A stretch of 64,000 nucleotides of DNA, from NCBI RefSeq assembly GCF_963576675.1, contig NC_088916.1:16468501-16532500 (forward strand). The letters are read 5' to 3'. The position numbers and the translations under genes are program-made. The notes beneath the pieces were generated by a model that saw only the letters and a program-made list of their open reading frames with translations, did no database searches and was not told the DNA's origin. Shown here piece by piece: positions 1 through 10,885 of this stretch. The DNA comes from Euphorbia lathyris (lineage: Eukaryota; Streptophyta; Magnoliopsida; Malpighiales; Euphorbiaceae). Within the stretch, counting starts at the first letter, position 1. Every line of letters begins with the position of its first letter.

Positions 1-1350
1 GACTGCCTAATCACTTTGCTTACTCATGTATTTATTTGGGATTATTATACTTTAGTTTAATCTCCAGTAAGTCTCTGGATATGTTCTAACATTTTCACAA
101 CTATTTTTAATTTTCACACAAATTCAACTCATGAAAAACGGTTAACTAAAAAAAAAATGACTTAATAGCATTCTGAATATCTCCAAAAAAAAAAATTTTT
201 GATTGGTAAAATGTTTTTGATAGCCCTTTCAATCTGGATAAAATATTCAATTAGTCATCTGAACTTTGTAAAATGTAATCGATTAATGACTCAGTTACAA
301 AAAAAGTAAGTTAAATACGGAAGGTAAGTTGTATGTCTTAAAATGTTATTATATAAATCACAGAATTAATTAAAATATATTAAAAATGAAACTTTTACAT
401 ACAAAACTATAAAACTTGTTTTCTTAAATATTAGAACTTCATAACCCGATCTTATTTGTTTTACTTTTTTTAAAGATGCGTGCAATATATTTTTCGTATT
501 TAACTTATTATTATTATTTTTTTTTTTTGCAACTGAGAGATTAATTGATTATATTTTGCGCAAGTTTAAAAAGCTAACTAAATATTTTGTGCAAATTGAA
601 ATGGCTATTTGGACACTTTAAAAATTGAAGGGGCCAATCAAATTTTTCGAACAAATTCAGGCAACAAATAATGTATTAAGCCATTAAAAAAAACCGTAAG
701 TAAGCAGGTAGTAAAAACTCAATGTGTATGCAAATTAAGAAGAGAAATTTACATTATAAGTTCATTTTTAAAAAACTGCCTATAATTATGTTAAATCATA
801 ATTTTGAATTATGTCAAGTCAATAAATTATTAATTTTAATCTATTTTAAAAATTAGAGTTTATAAATTAGGGGTTTAGAATATATTGTTTAAGATTTAAG
901 ATTTATGAATTAAGTTTAGAATTTGTAAATTTAGATGTAAAGGCATATCTTATTTGTTATATATAAAAAATAATGACATATTTAGAATTAAGTTTATTTA
1001 GTTGCAATTTTGCAGTGAGAGTTATGTTATTCATGTAGGAAACTCAATTAAAAACTAAAGTTTAATTTTTACAATCTTAAAAGTTAAAACTGATTCATAG
1101 TGTTCTTTTTAAGAACTCCAATATAGGCTTAACGTTTATAAACTAGTACAAATTTAATCATCGATAATTAAATGTGACACGTTATTCATATTACTTCAGT
1201 CACCGTTCCTCCACTGTTCTCCTTTTGCACCGAGATCGGTTTCTGAAAACAGTCTAATGGTTAAGTTAGTATCGAGAAAAGATGACAAAGATTAATGACC
1301 AATTAGAGTAAGAGAGAGTGCGAGCAAGACCCATTTACCATTAGTGATGT
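1..1350. other. AT-rich intergenic DNA, no gene seen
   Basis: Very AT-rich DNA with homopolymer runs and no frame of coding character. I see no exon pattern, repeat array or recognisable element here. Confidence 0.6.
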
Positions 1351-1351
1351 C

Positions 1352-1644
1352 TAGACCTGTCCACAGGCCTAGGTATCCGTCTAGGTCCGTGTCCTTTGAG
1401 CTGGGTTTGGACAGTGAAATTTGATCATAGGTCCAACCTGGACCAGATCCGAGAAAACCCGTCTTTTTTTATAATTAAAAATTATTTATATATTTTTAGG
1501 TGGGTTTGAGATTTGATCTTTAAGCTCGAACCCAACCCGACTCAAATCCGTCTAAATTAATAGTGGGTTGGATTGGGTTTGGACTAAGCATTTGTACATG
1601 AAAATACGGTAAGTCCGGCCCAACCCGATCCAAGGACAGATCTA
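1352..1644. repeat. Candidate small inverted-repeat element (MITE)
   Basis: The left end TAGACCTGTCCACAGG is matched in inverse by CCAAGGACAGATCTA at the right end. The interior is a degenerate run of GGGTTGG/CCAACCC words, as in many short non-autonomous plant DNA elements. I could not find a clean target-site duplication, so the class is open. The weak minus-strand frame at 1520-1804 overlaps it and is not taken as a gene. Confidence 0.35.
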
Positions 1645-2355
1645 CTGAGGTCTTACTATTTATAAGAGTTGAATGTCGAGTCCACCGACCGCCATATCCT
1701 TGGGCTATGGCTGAGTGGGTCGGGCTCCTGCTGGACTGACTGGGCTTAGATGGTTCTATTGAGTTGGGCTGATCCACGAGTCCATATCCCTCATAAGAAA
1801 GCAACTTAATTTTAGCCTATATTTTACATCATTATATATAAAATAAATACAAGAAAATTGTGTCAATCAAGTTATTTTTATAAATCTTGTTATATTATAC
1901 TATTGCTACATTGCCCAGAAATATCCAGCAGAAATTGTTTAAAAATCAGCCCTTTTAATTTAAACAATTGACACAAACATACAAATTCTAGTGTAGCCCA
2001 TACAAAAAGTCAATTGTTATCTACAAATAGTATTGAATTCTGTATTATTTAACTTGAAATTAATATTTTTTAATTAGTGATTTTGTTTTTTTTAATGTAC
2101 TATAAGCTTATAGATAATCATTCATGTTTGTCTAATGGGTGTAGCTTACAGGTGCTGCTTACCTATGTCCTTTCAGTTCAAAACGGAGAATTTTAGATAT
2201 TTAGTTAGTTCATTTTTGCTTTTTATAGATGAAAAATAGCATTTTATAAAAACATGAAATTATATTGTTTTTGTTAGAAAATCATAAAAACAGTTTTTTT
2301 ACAAGAATAAACAGCAAATCGTAACAGCAAACAATAAATATACAGAATGTATTTT
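1645..2355. other. Intergenic DNA, nothing recognised
   Basis: AT-rich spacer without exon-like frames or clear repeats, lying between two small inverted-repeat elements. Confidence 0.5.
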
Positions 2356-2366
2356 CTTTTTTTAAT

Positions 2367-2882
2367 GACTTAATAGGCACACAGCCCCCTAAACTTGTAA
2401 ATTTTTTTCATCTGGCCCCCTCAACTTAAGGGACAACCTCTCAACCCCCTCAACTCTCTAAAAACATCACATACAACCCCTTACATCTCTATGTTCGGTC
2501 AAAATATTGACCCGTATAGAAAACGCGCTTGACTGATGACCATACTAATGTCACGTGTCATTTTTTATTAAAATTTTCCATTGAGACCCCTGTTCGGCGA
2601 GCAAGCCCATTTGTGCTCGGCGAGCAACTACCAGAGATGGATTTCGATCAGAATTCTTATGCTAGAATGGAAAATTTTAATAAAAAAATGACACGTGATA
2701 TTAGTGTGGTTAACAGTCAAATGCGTTTTCTACACGGGTCAATATTTTGACCGAACATAGGGGTGTAAGGGGCTATATGTGATGTTTTTGGAGAGTTGAG
2801 GGGGTTGAGAGGTTGTCCCCTAAGTTGAGGGAGCCAGGTGAAAAAAAGTTACAAGTTTAGCAGGTTGGGTGCCTATTAAGTC
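2367..2882. mobile_element. Mutator-like MITE with long terminal inverted repeats
   Basis: The ends GACTTAATAGGC and GCCTATTAAGTC are perfect inverse copies, and the inverted repeat continues inward for well over 100 bp (CCCCTCAACT and AGTTGAGGGG words, then CACGTGTCATTTTTT and its inverse near the centre). The element is flanked by the 10-bp direct repeat TTTTTTTAAT (2357-2366 and 2883-2892). Long terminal inverted repeats with a 9-11 bp target duplication are the mark of Mutator-like elements. It encodes no transposase, so it is non-autonomous. The open frame at 2529-2750 is a by-product of the inverted repeat. Confidence 0.8.
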
Positions 2883-2892
2883 TTTTTTTAAT

Positions 2893-3210
2893 TTATGTTT
2901 TGTTTCAAAAGGCAACACAACCTCCCTAAGCTAAAGCAAATAGTTGTTCATATAAGTCAACTATTTGCTGATAGGTTCAAATAGTTCAAACATTGCATAT
3001 CATGTATTCATATGGAAAAGTAAGAAATATGTATAGTATAGTTTAAGAAATGATGTGACACAACACAATAAATAAAAAAATAAATCATCATCTATATCAC
3101 AATTAATCATATTTTATACTCTCTGTTTTTTTTTTTAAATGTGTGTACGAAAAAAAATTGACTGTTTGGAAGTTATTATCATTTTATAAAATCAAGAGAA
3201 CGTATAATAA
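2893..3210. other. Intergenic DNA, nothing recognised
   Basis: AT-rich spacer between two small inverted-repeat elements, with no coding frame. Confidence 0.5.
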
Positions 3211-3360
3211 GGTGCTTTCTATGCTTTGTTTTTGACAAAGTAAGCTTTACTTTGTTTTGTCTACCATTGGATGAGCTTACTTTGTCAAAGTTCATCATCA
3301 TCCAATGGTGGAAAAAACAAAGTAAGACTTACTTTGTTAAAAACAAAGTAAGTATAGCCT
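3211..3360. repeat. Short hairpin MITE, copy 1
   Basis: The segment folds on itself: TTTGTTTTTGACAAAGTAAG on the left is answered by the inverse of ACAAAGTAAG and TTAAAAACAAAGTAAG on the right, and CCATTGGATGA by TCATCCAATGG inside. It ends in AGTATAGCCT. A related copy lies at 9709-9836 with the same GGTGC-TTCTATG start and AGCATAGCCT end. The family is unknown to me. Confidence 0.5.
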
Positions 3361-4468
3361 AACCCCGTATAATAATATTTTCAAAAATACATTTAATGTT
3401 AATTAATAATAAATAAAATATTTAGTATTTGTAAAATATGCGAAAGGATATATCAGTAAAATAACACTATAATTATCATATTTTAATGGATTTCTTAATT
3501 ATTTTATAAAGTGAAAATATTTACTAGTTATGTATTAACAAGTTTATCTGGAACACGGAGAGAAACCAGTTTTCCTTTCAAAAGTTCACAAATGATTAAT
3601 GCCCCATTTATTGATACTAGAAAAGTAGTTTTATCCAAATTCATAAAGAGATTATGTGCATCTCTTTCATTTGGATTTTATCCATCATCCACATATAACA
3701 TTTAATTAAATTACACAAATGACGGATCCAGGATTAACTGACACGGGTGCTCCAATACCTACCTCAAACCCCATCCCGACCCTTCTAAATCCATCCCTAA
3801 CTAGACTGCCTAACTGCAAATACATCATATCCACAATACTATGCTTTTCATGGCAACCATGGACTCCTGATATTCCTTTTCAAGCAATTTCTTTTCTTTC
3901 AACAGAAACATCATCATGGCTGTCTAGCTCCCTCTTCTTCAAGTAACCAACATGATAAAGAGTATTTAGCTACGGTGTTGCCTGCTCCGTATCTCGGTTA
4001 ATCTTCGAAATTACGCTGCTTACAGAGAAACCATTAATGGATTTCAGTAATCATAGACTTTCTTAAGCTATAAAACCGGTGCAGATTAATAGAAGTTACT
4101 TTCTTAGCTAAATATGCATATGTTTAGGGCTGAGCACATATCCTTGAGATACTAGATTAGATTGAATATCCGAACAAAAGGATTCAGAATTGAAAGGAAC
4201 TGTTGAGTTTTATTGATCGAATTTGTTCAATTCGGTAAAAAAAAAAAAAGTCAACATTTTGGTTCAATTCTTGATCTTTTTCATCTTCAGCGGTTCAAGC
4301 CAGTATGTCGAATTCTGGCATTAATTAACAGATATGCAACAATAATCTAATGGCAGTTTGAAGTGGTCAAATTATGAATACCAAGCAGCAGTTTCTGATT
4401 AAATGGTAACTTAAAATGGAAAATTCTTTTATGAAAAGTGCACAAGCTGATGAATAAGGAATTGAAAA
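3361..4468. other. Intergenic DNA, 3' side of the ATL-type gene
   Basis: No exon was recognised. The part nearest 4468 should include the 3' untranslated region of the minus-strand RING gene, but its polyadenylation site cannot be fixed by eye. Frames at 3511-3705 and 3719-3946 are short and have no recognisable content. Confidence 0.45.
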
Positions 4469-7289
4469 TTACCCGGGAATCCGTTCGTGCTCTTCAGGTT
4501 CATGTCTGTCAACTGTAACTTCTACCCTCTCACTCTCAGCAGTACATTCAGATCTTCCATCCTCTGCAACGGCAGTGTTACAAGTCCTGAAGTCTTCATT
4601 ATGTGGCTCTGAGAGTTGTCTAGATACCAATTCTCCACAAAACACTTCCCCTGACTGACCAGATGTTGCGCCAGTGCACACCACTGTACAACATTCCTGA
4701 GGAGTTTCCGCTTGATTATTCGGTGTTTCACTTGGCATTTTAGCAGGTGGAATTAAAGAAAGACGGCAGAGAGGACATGTAGTATGATTGGAAAGCCAGT
4801 GATCAATGCACTCCATGTGAAATGTGTGACCACAAGCAGGTATCTGCTGGAGTCTTTCCTCTGCTTGGTAGTCTGCTAAGCATACAGGGCATCTGTAATC
4901 ATAAGACCAATCCGTCTTCAGATAATCGAAAGCTTAGAAATTTGATACTATCTTTCGGATATAAAGTAATGCATATTAAGATATAATGTAGCTTAAAATT
5001 TGTTATATGATCTTTCTTTCTTTCTTTCCCTTTTATGAATCCACAAAAATACTTTCAGATGATCAGTGAAGGCATTTACCACACTTAACATGCGAGGTAT
5101 ATGTCTTGACGACCATCATATGTGCACAAAAACTTTCGATACACTGAATCATGCGGCTATTGACTGCTCTTCCGCATCAAGAATCTCGTTACATTGGAGA
5201 AATCCACACCCACAACCACTGCTGATGGGCAGGGATACAAAATAAATGAATAAATAAAAGACAAATACATGCTTTTTTCTTATAAGAAAATGAAAGAATA
5301 TATAAGATGCAAAACCAATATTAAATCCACTTGAAGCACTTCTTTAATGTTTAGTCATCATTTTTAGTGATGATTCAAAAGCTCAGATCCTATAAGCACA
5401 TTTATTACCTTGCCATTTAAAGAACCAAAATCATCCTTCAGCCAGCAGATAATATTAAAGCTGGCACGAGATTGTTTCATCGAATTTTAATGATTATGTA
5501 GAACAGTTCCTCTTAATACCCATAAGAAAATATATTAAGAACCATATTTTCCGGCAAGCCAAGTCACATAAGCCTTTTGAGAAGTGGAATCCCAAATAAT
5601 ACAGTTTTGGCCTCGTCAGGCTATGTTGTGCTCAATGCTCACAAAGAAACTTTGCCTCAGCACAGAAATATCCACTGGACCAAGGTCACTAGATCTTACG
5701 TTATTTATATTTCTTAGTAAGCAGTTTAGAAATGGAATCAACAGAAATCATATCCAAGCATAAAGTGTCAGCCTTAGTTTATGCAAACTGAAACGTCATG
5801 GAGGTTTCTTGAAAATCCCGCATGACTCGGTTATAAATTGGATCAAAGATAAAATCTAAATAATAAAAGATCTGCAAGTCTTGGTTTATGCAAACTGAAC
5901 CATCGTCACCAATTTGGCTCTGTGGAGCTAGAGCATGATGCATATGGCTATATCTTATCAACATTCTAATATGCAATCCTTACAGCATTCCCTAATGCAT
6001 TAAAGATCTGCATCCACAGCTATCTACAGCTTCATCTTTATATTAATGCCTCGGATCATATAGACTAACGAAATGGTCTCATACGATCCAAATAAAGACA
6101 AAAATTTGAGGTGTGAAACCACAACAAAGTTGGGAATCAAATCCAAGCAACAGAAGGAATGTTAGAATGATCCATTCACTGCTACATATAGCAGTAAGAT
6201 GAATCATTCCTGTTGATCATGTGTGCTTCTGCATTTATAATACACCATTAAAGTTGCAACCATGAATCACATTCTGGTCAGTGAAATCTCTGGCAGGACA
6301 CTTTTAGAAGCTAAGCAGCAAGAAAAAAAATCAGCTGCTATTGCAAGTTTGTTACAAAAGCATGAGGAAGACAGTCTCAACTCAACCACATGATTACATT
6401 TTGCAACGCAAAACACGAGAAGCTGCGCATAGTTTCTTGGATCAAGGATAGAATCTGAGAAAAAAATGGAATAAACAAGTGGATGTGGATGAATTTCAAA
6501 ACAATCAAGACTATACTCATCATGCCATAAAGGGTAAGGAACTGTACTTAACCTAAACAAGCATCCATACTTAATTAACAGAAAATACAACTAAGTATAC
6601 CATAATTAACAGTAAGACTACATAATTTTCACAACATAAATACTTCTGTTCTCTTTTCTTCACAAATACCGAAAACGTTTCTATATGGAAAAACTCGAAT
6701 ATTGTGATTAAAGTGGATGTTAAAAGGAGAAACTGGCAAATGAAATACTTGTATTCTCATATGTGACAGAGACAACAGTTAATAAGAAAACCTAATCAGA
6801 TAAATCAAGTAGAAACCAAAAGTACACAAAAACATATGCAATCAAAGAAAGGGTACTTACTGTGTATCTTTAACAGTGAAGCTCTCCTTGTACACAACAA
6901 TGGGTAACATCTCCCTTAGCTCTTTCTTCAACCCCAATTCCGCCTGCAAAATCACAAACAAGCAACAAGCACATCAACACAACAAGAAGAGATGCCCAAT
7001 TTTTGAAAATGATTGACATTAACTTTTTAGGTAGAGGGCGAGATCTTACTCTAATGATATCATTGTTATCTAAATTAGCCCGCATTCGAAGAGAAGCCCA
7101 ATCGACCCTTCTACGGCGAAGATAGAACAAGTAAAACAAGAAGAGGAGAATGAAAGTGAAGAAAATTGGAACAGAGAATATGAAAGCTTGGTATAGCTTC
7201 AGTTCAGTTGAAGCTACTGAAGTAGTAGAAGATGAAGAAGAAGAACGCGGAGTAGGAGATTCTGATTTGAAATCAGACATTACCAACAA
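4469..7289 (-). CDS. RING-H2 finger membrane protein, ATL-type E3 ubiquitin ligase (three exons)
   Basis: Exons 7289-7050, 6943-6861 and 4892-4469 join in frame (240+83+424 nt) into a 248-residue protein. Every intron has GT-AG borders, with donors GTAAGA and GTAAGT. Residues about 34-57 form one hydrophobic membrane helix followed by four arginines, after a serine-rich N-terminus. Exon 2 encodes an ELGLKKELREMLP-type linker typical of the ATL7/58/59 group. Exon 3 opens with the RING-H2 domain: C109, C112, C128, H130, H133, C136, C147 and C150, spaced C-x2-C-x15-C-x-H-x2-H-x2-C-x10-C-x2-C, with W140 after the sixth ligand. These residues bind two zinc ions and dock an E2 enzyme, so the product should be a membrane-anchored ubiquitin ligase. 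The C-terminal 90 residues are acidic and unstructured. A second possible start is the methionine three codons later. Intron 2 is about 1.97 kb. Relics of a paralogous copy lie at 47-51 kb. Confidence 0.9.
4893..6860 (-). other. Second intron of the RING-H2 gene
   Basis: An intron of 1968 bp between GTAAGT at 6860 and TTACAG ending at 4893, both read on the minus strand. The frames at 5779-5976 and 6267-6590 lie wholly inside it and resemble no known protein. A TCTTTC microsatellite sits near 5012-5030. Confidence 0.75.
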
Positions 7290-7530
7290 TATTCTACCAA
7301 ATCCCAGATGAGAAAATGCAATGTTTGTAGAAAACCCAGATCAAAAAACACAAAATTTCTGGAAGAGGAGAAGAGAAATGAGGATTAGAAATCGAATTCA
7401 AGAGAAATTGGGGGAAGTTAGTAAAATATCGAAATGGGAAGAGACTGAATCAGGAAAAGTGAATTAGAAGCGAAGTTGCAGAGATCACAGGTGAAGTTCA
7501 GACAGGGTATGGTAGATGAAGAAGATCATT
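7290..7530 (-). promoter_or_regulatory. 5' untranslated/upstream region of the RING-H2 gene
   Basis: This purine-rich segment sits directly upstream of the start codon. About 50 bp of it (around 7402-7455) recur at 50458-50510 next to a RING-domain relic, which shows that it belongs to the gene's upstream sequence. No convincing TATA box can be fixed by eye. A (GAAA)n tract follows at about 7610-7635. Confidence 0.5.
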
Positions 7531-7900
7531 AATTAATAATTTAATTTAATTTACTGCTACTTGCAGCTTTTTAAGCCAAAAAAAAAAAAAAAAGAACATC
7601 AATTAAGGAGAAAGAAAGAAAGAAAGAAAGAAAAAGCTCTAACTGTTTCTGAAGAATAAAAATGGCTGGGAAAATAACTATAAATTCCAACATAAAACCG
7701 AAAACATCGTCTTTTACCCTAATTCATAGGTATGTCTTAATTTTTTTTTTTTTTTTTTTATGGAAGTCTCATCAAAATAATATCTCTATTACGTAGCGAT
7801 TGAGATTGAGATTTTTAATCATTTATAACTAAGGTTGATTATAAATATAATTTTTTTTAATGAATTAGCATATTTCATTCATTAATCCTTTGTTTGTTTT

Positions 7901-8387
7901 GGGGTAAATTACATCCATAGCCGTTGAATTTTACCCATTTTAATATTGTGCCTACTGAACTTTACATTTTTTTTAATACCGATGGTAATTCAACGCCTTA
8001 AAACGACCGTTGACAGTCTCAAAATAAAATATTTGAAGAGTTAATGATATTCTAAGGAACTTTAATTCTTGAAAATTTTCATTTTGAGGTTATTTAGGTG
8101 TTGTTTGGTTAGGAGAAATAGTGGATTTTTAGAGAGAGAAAACTAAAAAAATGATTTTTGGAAAATAGAAAAATATGATTTCATGATAAATGTCGTTCTG
8201 AACAATTTTAATTATTGAAAATTTTCATTTTGAAGTCGTTAACAATCATTTAGAGGAGTTAGTTAAAGTTGAGTAGCTACGAGTATTGAAAAGTGTAAAG
8301 TTCAGTAGATATACTGTTAAGAATTACAGTTTAGTGGCCATAATATTAAAATAGATAAAGTTAAATCGCTATAAATATAATTTACCA
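7901..8387. mobile_element. Candidate Mutator-like MITE
   Basis: The left arm starts GGGTAAATTACAT and carries ATTTTAATATTGTGCC and CTACTGAACTTTACA. Inverse copies of all three words stand in the same order at the right end (GTAAAGTTCAGTAG, then GGCCATAATATTAAAAT, then ATAATTTACC), so the arms span 80-110 bp with mismatches. No transposase is encoded. The flanks are T-rich and give no certain target duplication. Confidence 0.5.
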
Positions 8388-8640
8388 GTTTTTTTGGATA
8401 TGGTTGGATATGGTTTAAGGTAAGGTAAGGTAAACTAATTGTATGAATATTTTATTAAAAAAATAATTGTATGAGTATATATGTGTTTGTTTCGAGGTAT
8501 AAATGGTAGTAATATTTGGATGATTTTATTTACCTCCTAATCTGGAGAGGGTGATAGTTAGTATCTTACTTTTCATATATTACTATCCAGTTCTTATTTT
8601 ATTTCCATTTTTATGTTTAATATAAAACACTAATTAAGGA

Positions 8641-9581
8641 TGTATGAGGGAGTATGCACGAGTGTACGTACTAGTGTTGGGAAGACTGAAGAGTTTCCTA
8701 TTACGATTGGAGTGCATCAAGGTTCCGCACTAAGTCCATTTCTTTTTGCCATCGTTATGGATGAACTAACAAGTTCACTTCAAGATGGTATACCATGGTG
8801 CATGCTGTTTGCAGATGATATTGTGTTGGTTGATGAGACGAAAGAAGGAGTGGAGATGAAGTTGGAACTATGGAGGCAAACTCTAGAATCTAGAGGCTTT
8901 AAGTTGAGTCGAAGTAAGACAGAATATTTGGAGTGTAAGTTTAGCGGCCGTAGGAGTAGGGAGGCAGGGACAATCACCCTAGATGGGAGAGTTGTTCAGG
9001 CCTCGGATTGCTTCCGGTATTTAGGATCTATTATCCAAACGGATGGAGAAGTAGATGGAGATGTTGCTCATAGGATTAAAGCTGGTTGGTCGAAGTGGAA
9101 GAGTGCTACGGGTTTCCTTTGTGATCCCGGCATGCCTAATAGATTGAAGGGAAAATTCTACCGGACGGCAATTAGACCAGCATTGTTATATGGTACGGAG
9201 TGTTGGGCAGTGAAACACTGCCACATCCATAAGATGTCGGTGGCGGAGATGCGTATGTTGAGATGGATGTGTGGTCACACGAGAAAGGACCGGGTGCGTA
9301 ATGAAATAATTAGGACAAAAGTAGGGGTCACATCTATTGAGAATAAAATGAGAGAAAACCGACTAAGGTGGTTTGGCCATGTGAGACGTAGAGCGCTTGA
9401 TGCGCCGGTTAGGAGAACCGAAGAGTGGCAAAGGGATGTAGTGGTGAGGGGTAGGGGAAGACCTAAGCAAACTTGGAGGAGGGTGATCGAGAGTGATATG
9501 AGTTTATTGGGAATTGAGGAAAATATGGTAGTGGATAGGACGGAGTGGAGGGAGCGAATCTGTGTCGCTGACACGACTTGA
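8641..9581 (+). pseudogene. LINE reverse transcriptase, C-terminal part (RTE clade)
   Basis: About 313 codons are open without a stop. Motif FADDIVLV (near residues 58-65) is the catalytic core of reverse transcriptase, preceded by [18 protein letters not shown], a palm-domain motif of RTE enzymes. [11 protein letters not shown] and GRGRPKQTW near the end are typical of the C-terminal region of plant RTE proteins. The endonuclease and the first half of the reverse transcriptase are absent. The apparent ATG spans the insertion junction, so it is not a true start and the fragment is probably not expressed. The intact frame and small TSD divergence suggest a fairly young insertion. Confidence 0.85.
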
Positions 9582-9661
9582 TTTTCACGATTTTATATGA
9601 TGGTTCATGTTAGCCGACCCCGAATCATTTCGGGACTAAGGCTTTGTTGTTGTTGTTGTTG
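8641..9661 (+). mobile_element. 5'-truncated RTE-type LINE with target-site duplication
   Basis: The insertion holds the end of a non-LTR reverse transcriptase followed by a short 3' region ending in a (GTT)n tail at about 9643-9660, as RTE-clade LINEs do. It is bounded by the near-identical 20-mers TATAAAACACTAATTAAGGA (8621-8640) and TATAAAACACTAACTAAGAA (9662-9681), two mismatches apart, which I read as the target duplication. All sequence upstream of the middle of the reverse transcriptase is missing, the usual result of incomplete reverse transcription. Confidence 0.9.
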
Positions 9662-9708
9662 TATAAAACACTAACTAAGAATCTAAAGTAATTTATATAT
9701 AATTTTAG

Positions 9709-9836
9709 GTGCCTTCTATGGTTACTGACCATTATTTAGTGTTTTTCACCATGTGATGATGGATTGTAAAATTAATCTAATAGTGAAAACACACAAAGTA
9801 AGGCTTACTTTGTCAAAAACAAAATAAGCATAGCCT
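9709..9836. repeat. Short hairpin MITE, copy 2
   Basis: It starts GGTGCCTTCTATG and ends ACAAAATAAGCATAGCC, matching the ends of the copy at 3211-3360. The centre (a CATGTGATGATGGAT stretch) differs from copy 1. It lies 27 bp after the LINE's downstream target duplication. Confidence 0.45.
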
Positions 9837-10700
9837 TTATCATAATTTTATCGGGTTAGACTATGCTACCTTTAAATCAAATATAACATTCCTAAATCAT
9901 CACTTACCTTATTTTATTTTTAAACATAAAAAGTACTTTTATAAACCATTATTATATTTCGCTCAATTTACCTTACTTTACCATATTTTAATGATGTTCC
10001 ATCCAAATAAAAGAATAATGAGGAATAAAACCTCATTCAAATACAAAATACAACCGATACAAGATCCATGAAAGAAGTAAAAAACCTACATAAAGCAATA
10101 AAAAGTTATAAAAGCTGCAACTAAAATAAAAATATTATATTTTCTTTTGTAATTTTTTGTTTTTTCTCCATTTGTGGATGGTTGTAGTATGTCTCCGTAT
10201 ATAAGTGGTTTCTATCGGACTGTCACTATTCTCTACTAATATTAGCTCTAAAGATTTATTGAGAAAGTTATCATGCTGAGGCTCATTTAAGATAAATACT
10301 TCAATCTGATCATCTGAATCAAACTCTCCAATTGATTTATCTCCAGTTAAATCAATTAGTGGACAACGTTTAATGCAAATATCTCTTATTAAAGTATAGG
10401 AATTATCATGTTGATTTTCTTTTAAAGAAATAAAATCAATCATTAGTTCCTCAATAGTTTTTTCTTCATCGTCGATATGTCATGGTGAATTTAGACCATC
10501 ATATTGATATTCGAACCAAGAATTTTAGGTTCGTCCTTCCAATTTGAGTAGAATGAGCTGAAATTTTTTTCTATCGACGAATGTATTCTCCATGAAAAAT
10601 CATTCATCGTCATCTTCCTACAAAAGAATCATTAAAAAAAGGATGAAGAAAAAGATCAAAATATTTACAAAAAAACGTTTAAATATTTACAACTCAACCA
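9837..10700 (-). other. Decayed internal part of an Athila-like element
   Basis: On the minus strand this lies directly after the PBS at 10701-10718, so it should be the leader and first part of the internal region of the element whose LTR is 10725-14426. The longest frame (10443-10135, minus, 102 residues, acidic then basic) matches no family I know. Upstream of it the frame is broken by stops. No second LTR is visible, so the element is truncated. Confidence 0.4.
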
Positions 10701-10718
10701 TCCCTGGCAACAGCGTCA
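10701..10718 (-). promoter_or_regulatory. Primer-binding site of an Athila-like LTR element
   Basis: On the minus strand it reads TGACGCTGTTGCCAGGGA, a mutated form of TGGCGCCGTTGCCGGGGA, the tRNA-Asp type PBS of Athila/Tat elements, which is present intact at 26790-26807. It lies six bases from the LTR edge. Confidence 0.75.
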
Positions 10719-10885
10719 AAAACTTGATGCGCGTTTTACGTATACGTGCATGTGAAGGCAAGTGTACGTTAGTCGTGTATCAAGTAATAAAGTGAAAGTA
10801 GAGTATCGTTCTCACGAGGATGGTAATTATAAGTACTAATCTTTTTTCTTACTATCTATTATTTAAACAATCAAAAGGTAGAGTT

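Noticed and set aside
4522..4731. 69-codon minus-strand frame
   Set aside because: Overlaps exon 3 of the RING gene in another frame.
8640..8642. ATG as start codon of the LINE reverse transcriptase
   Set aside because: The A belongs to the upstream target duplication; the element is truncated inside the enzyme.
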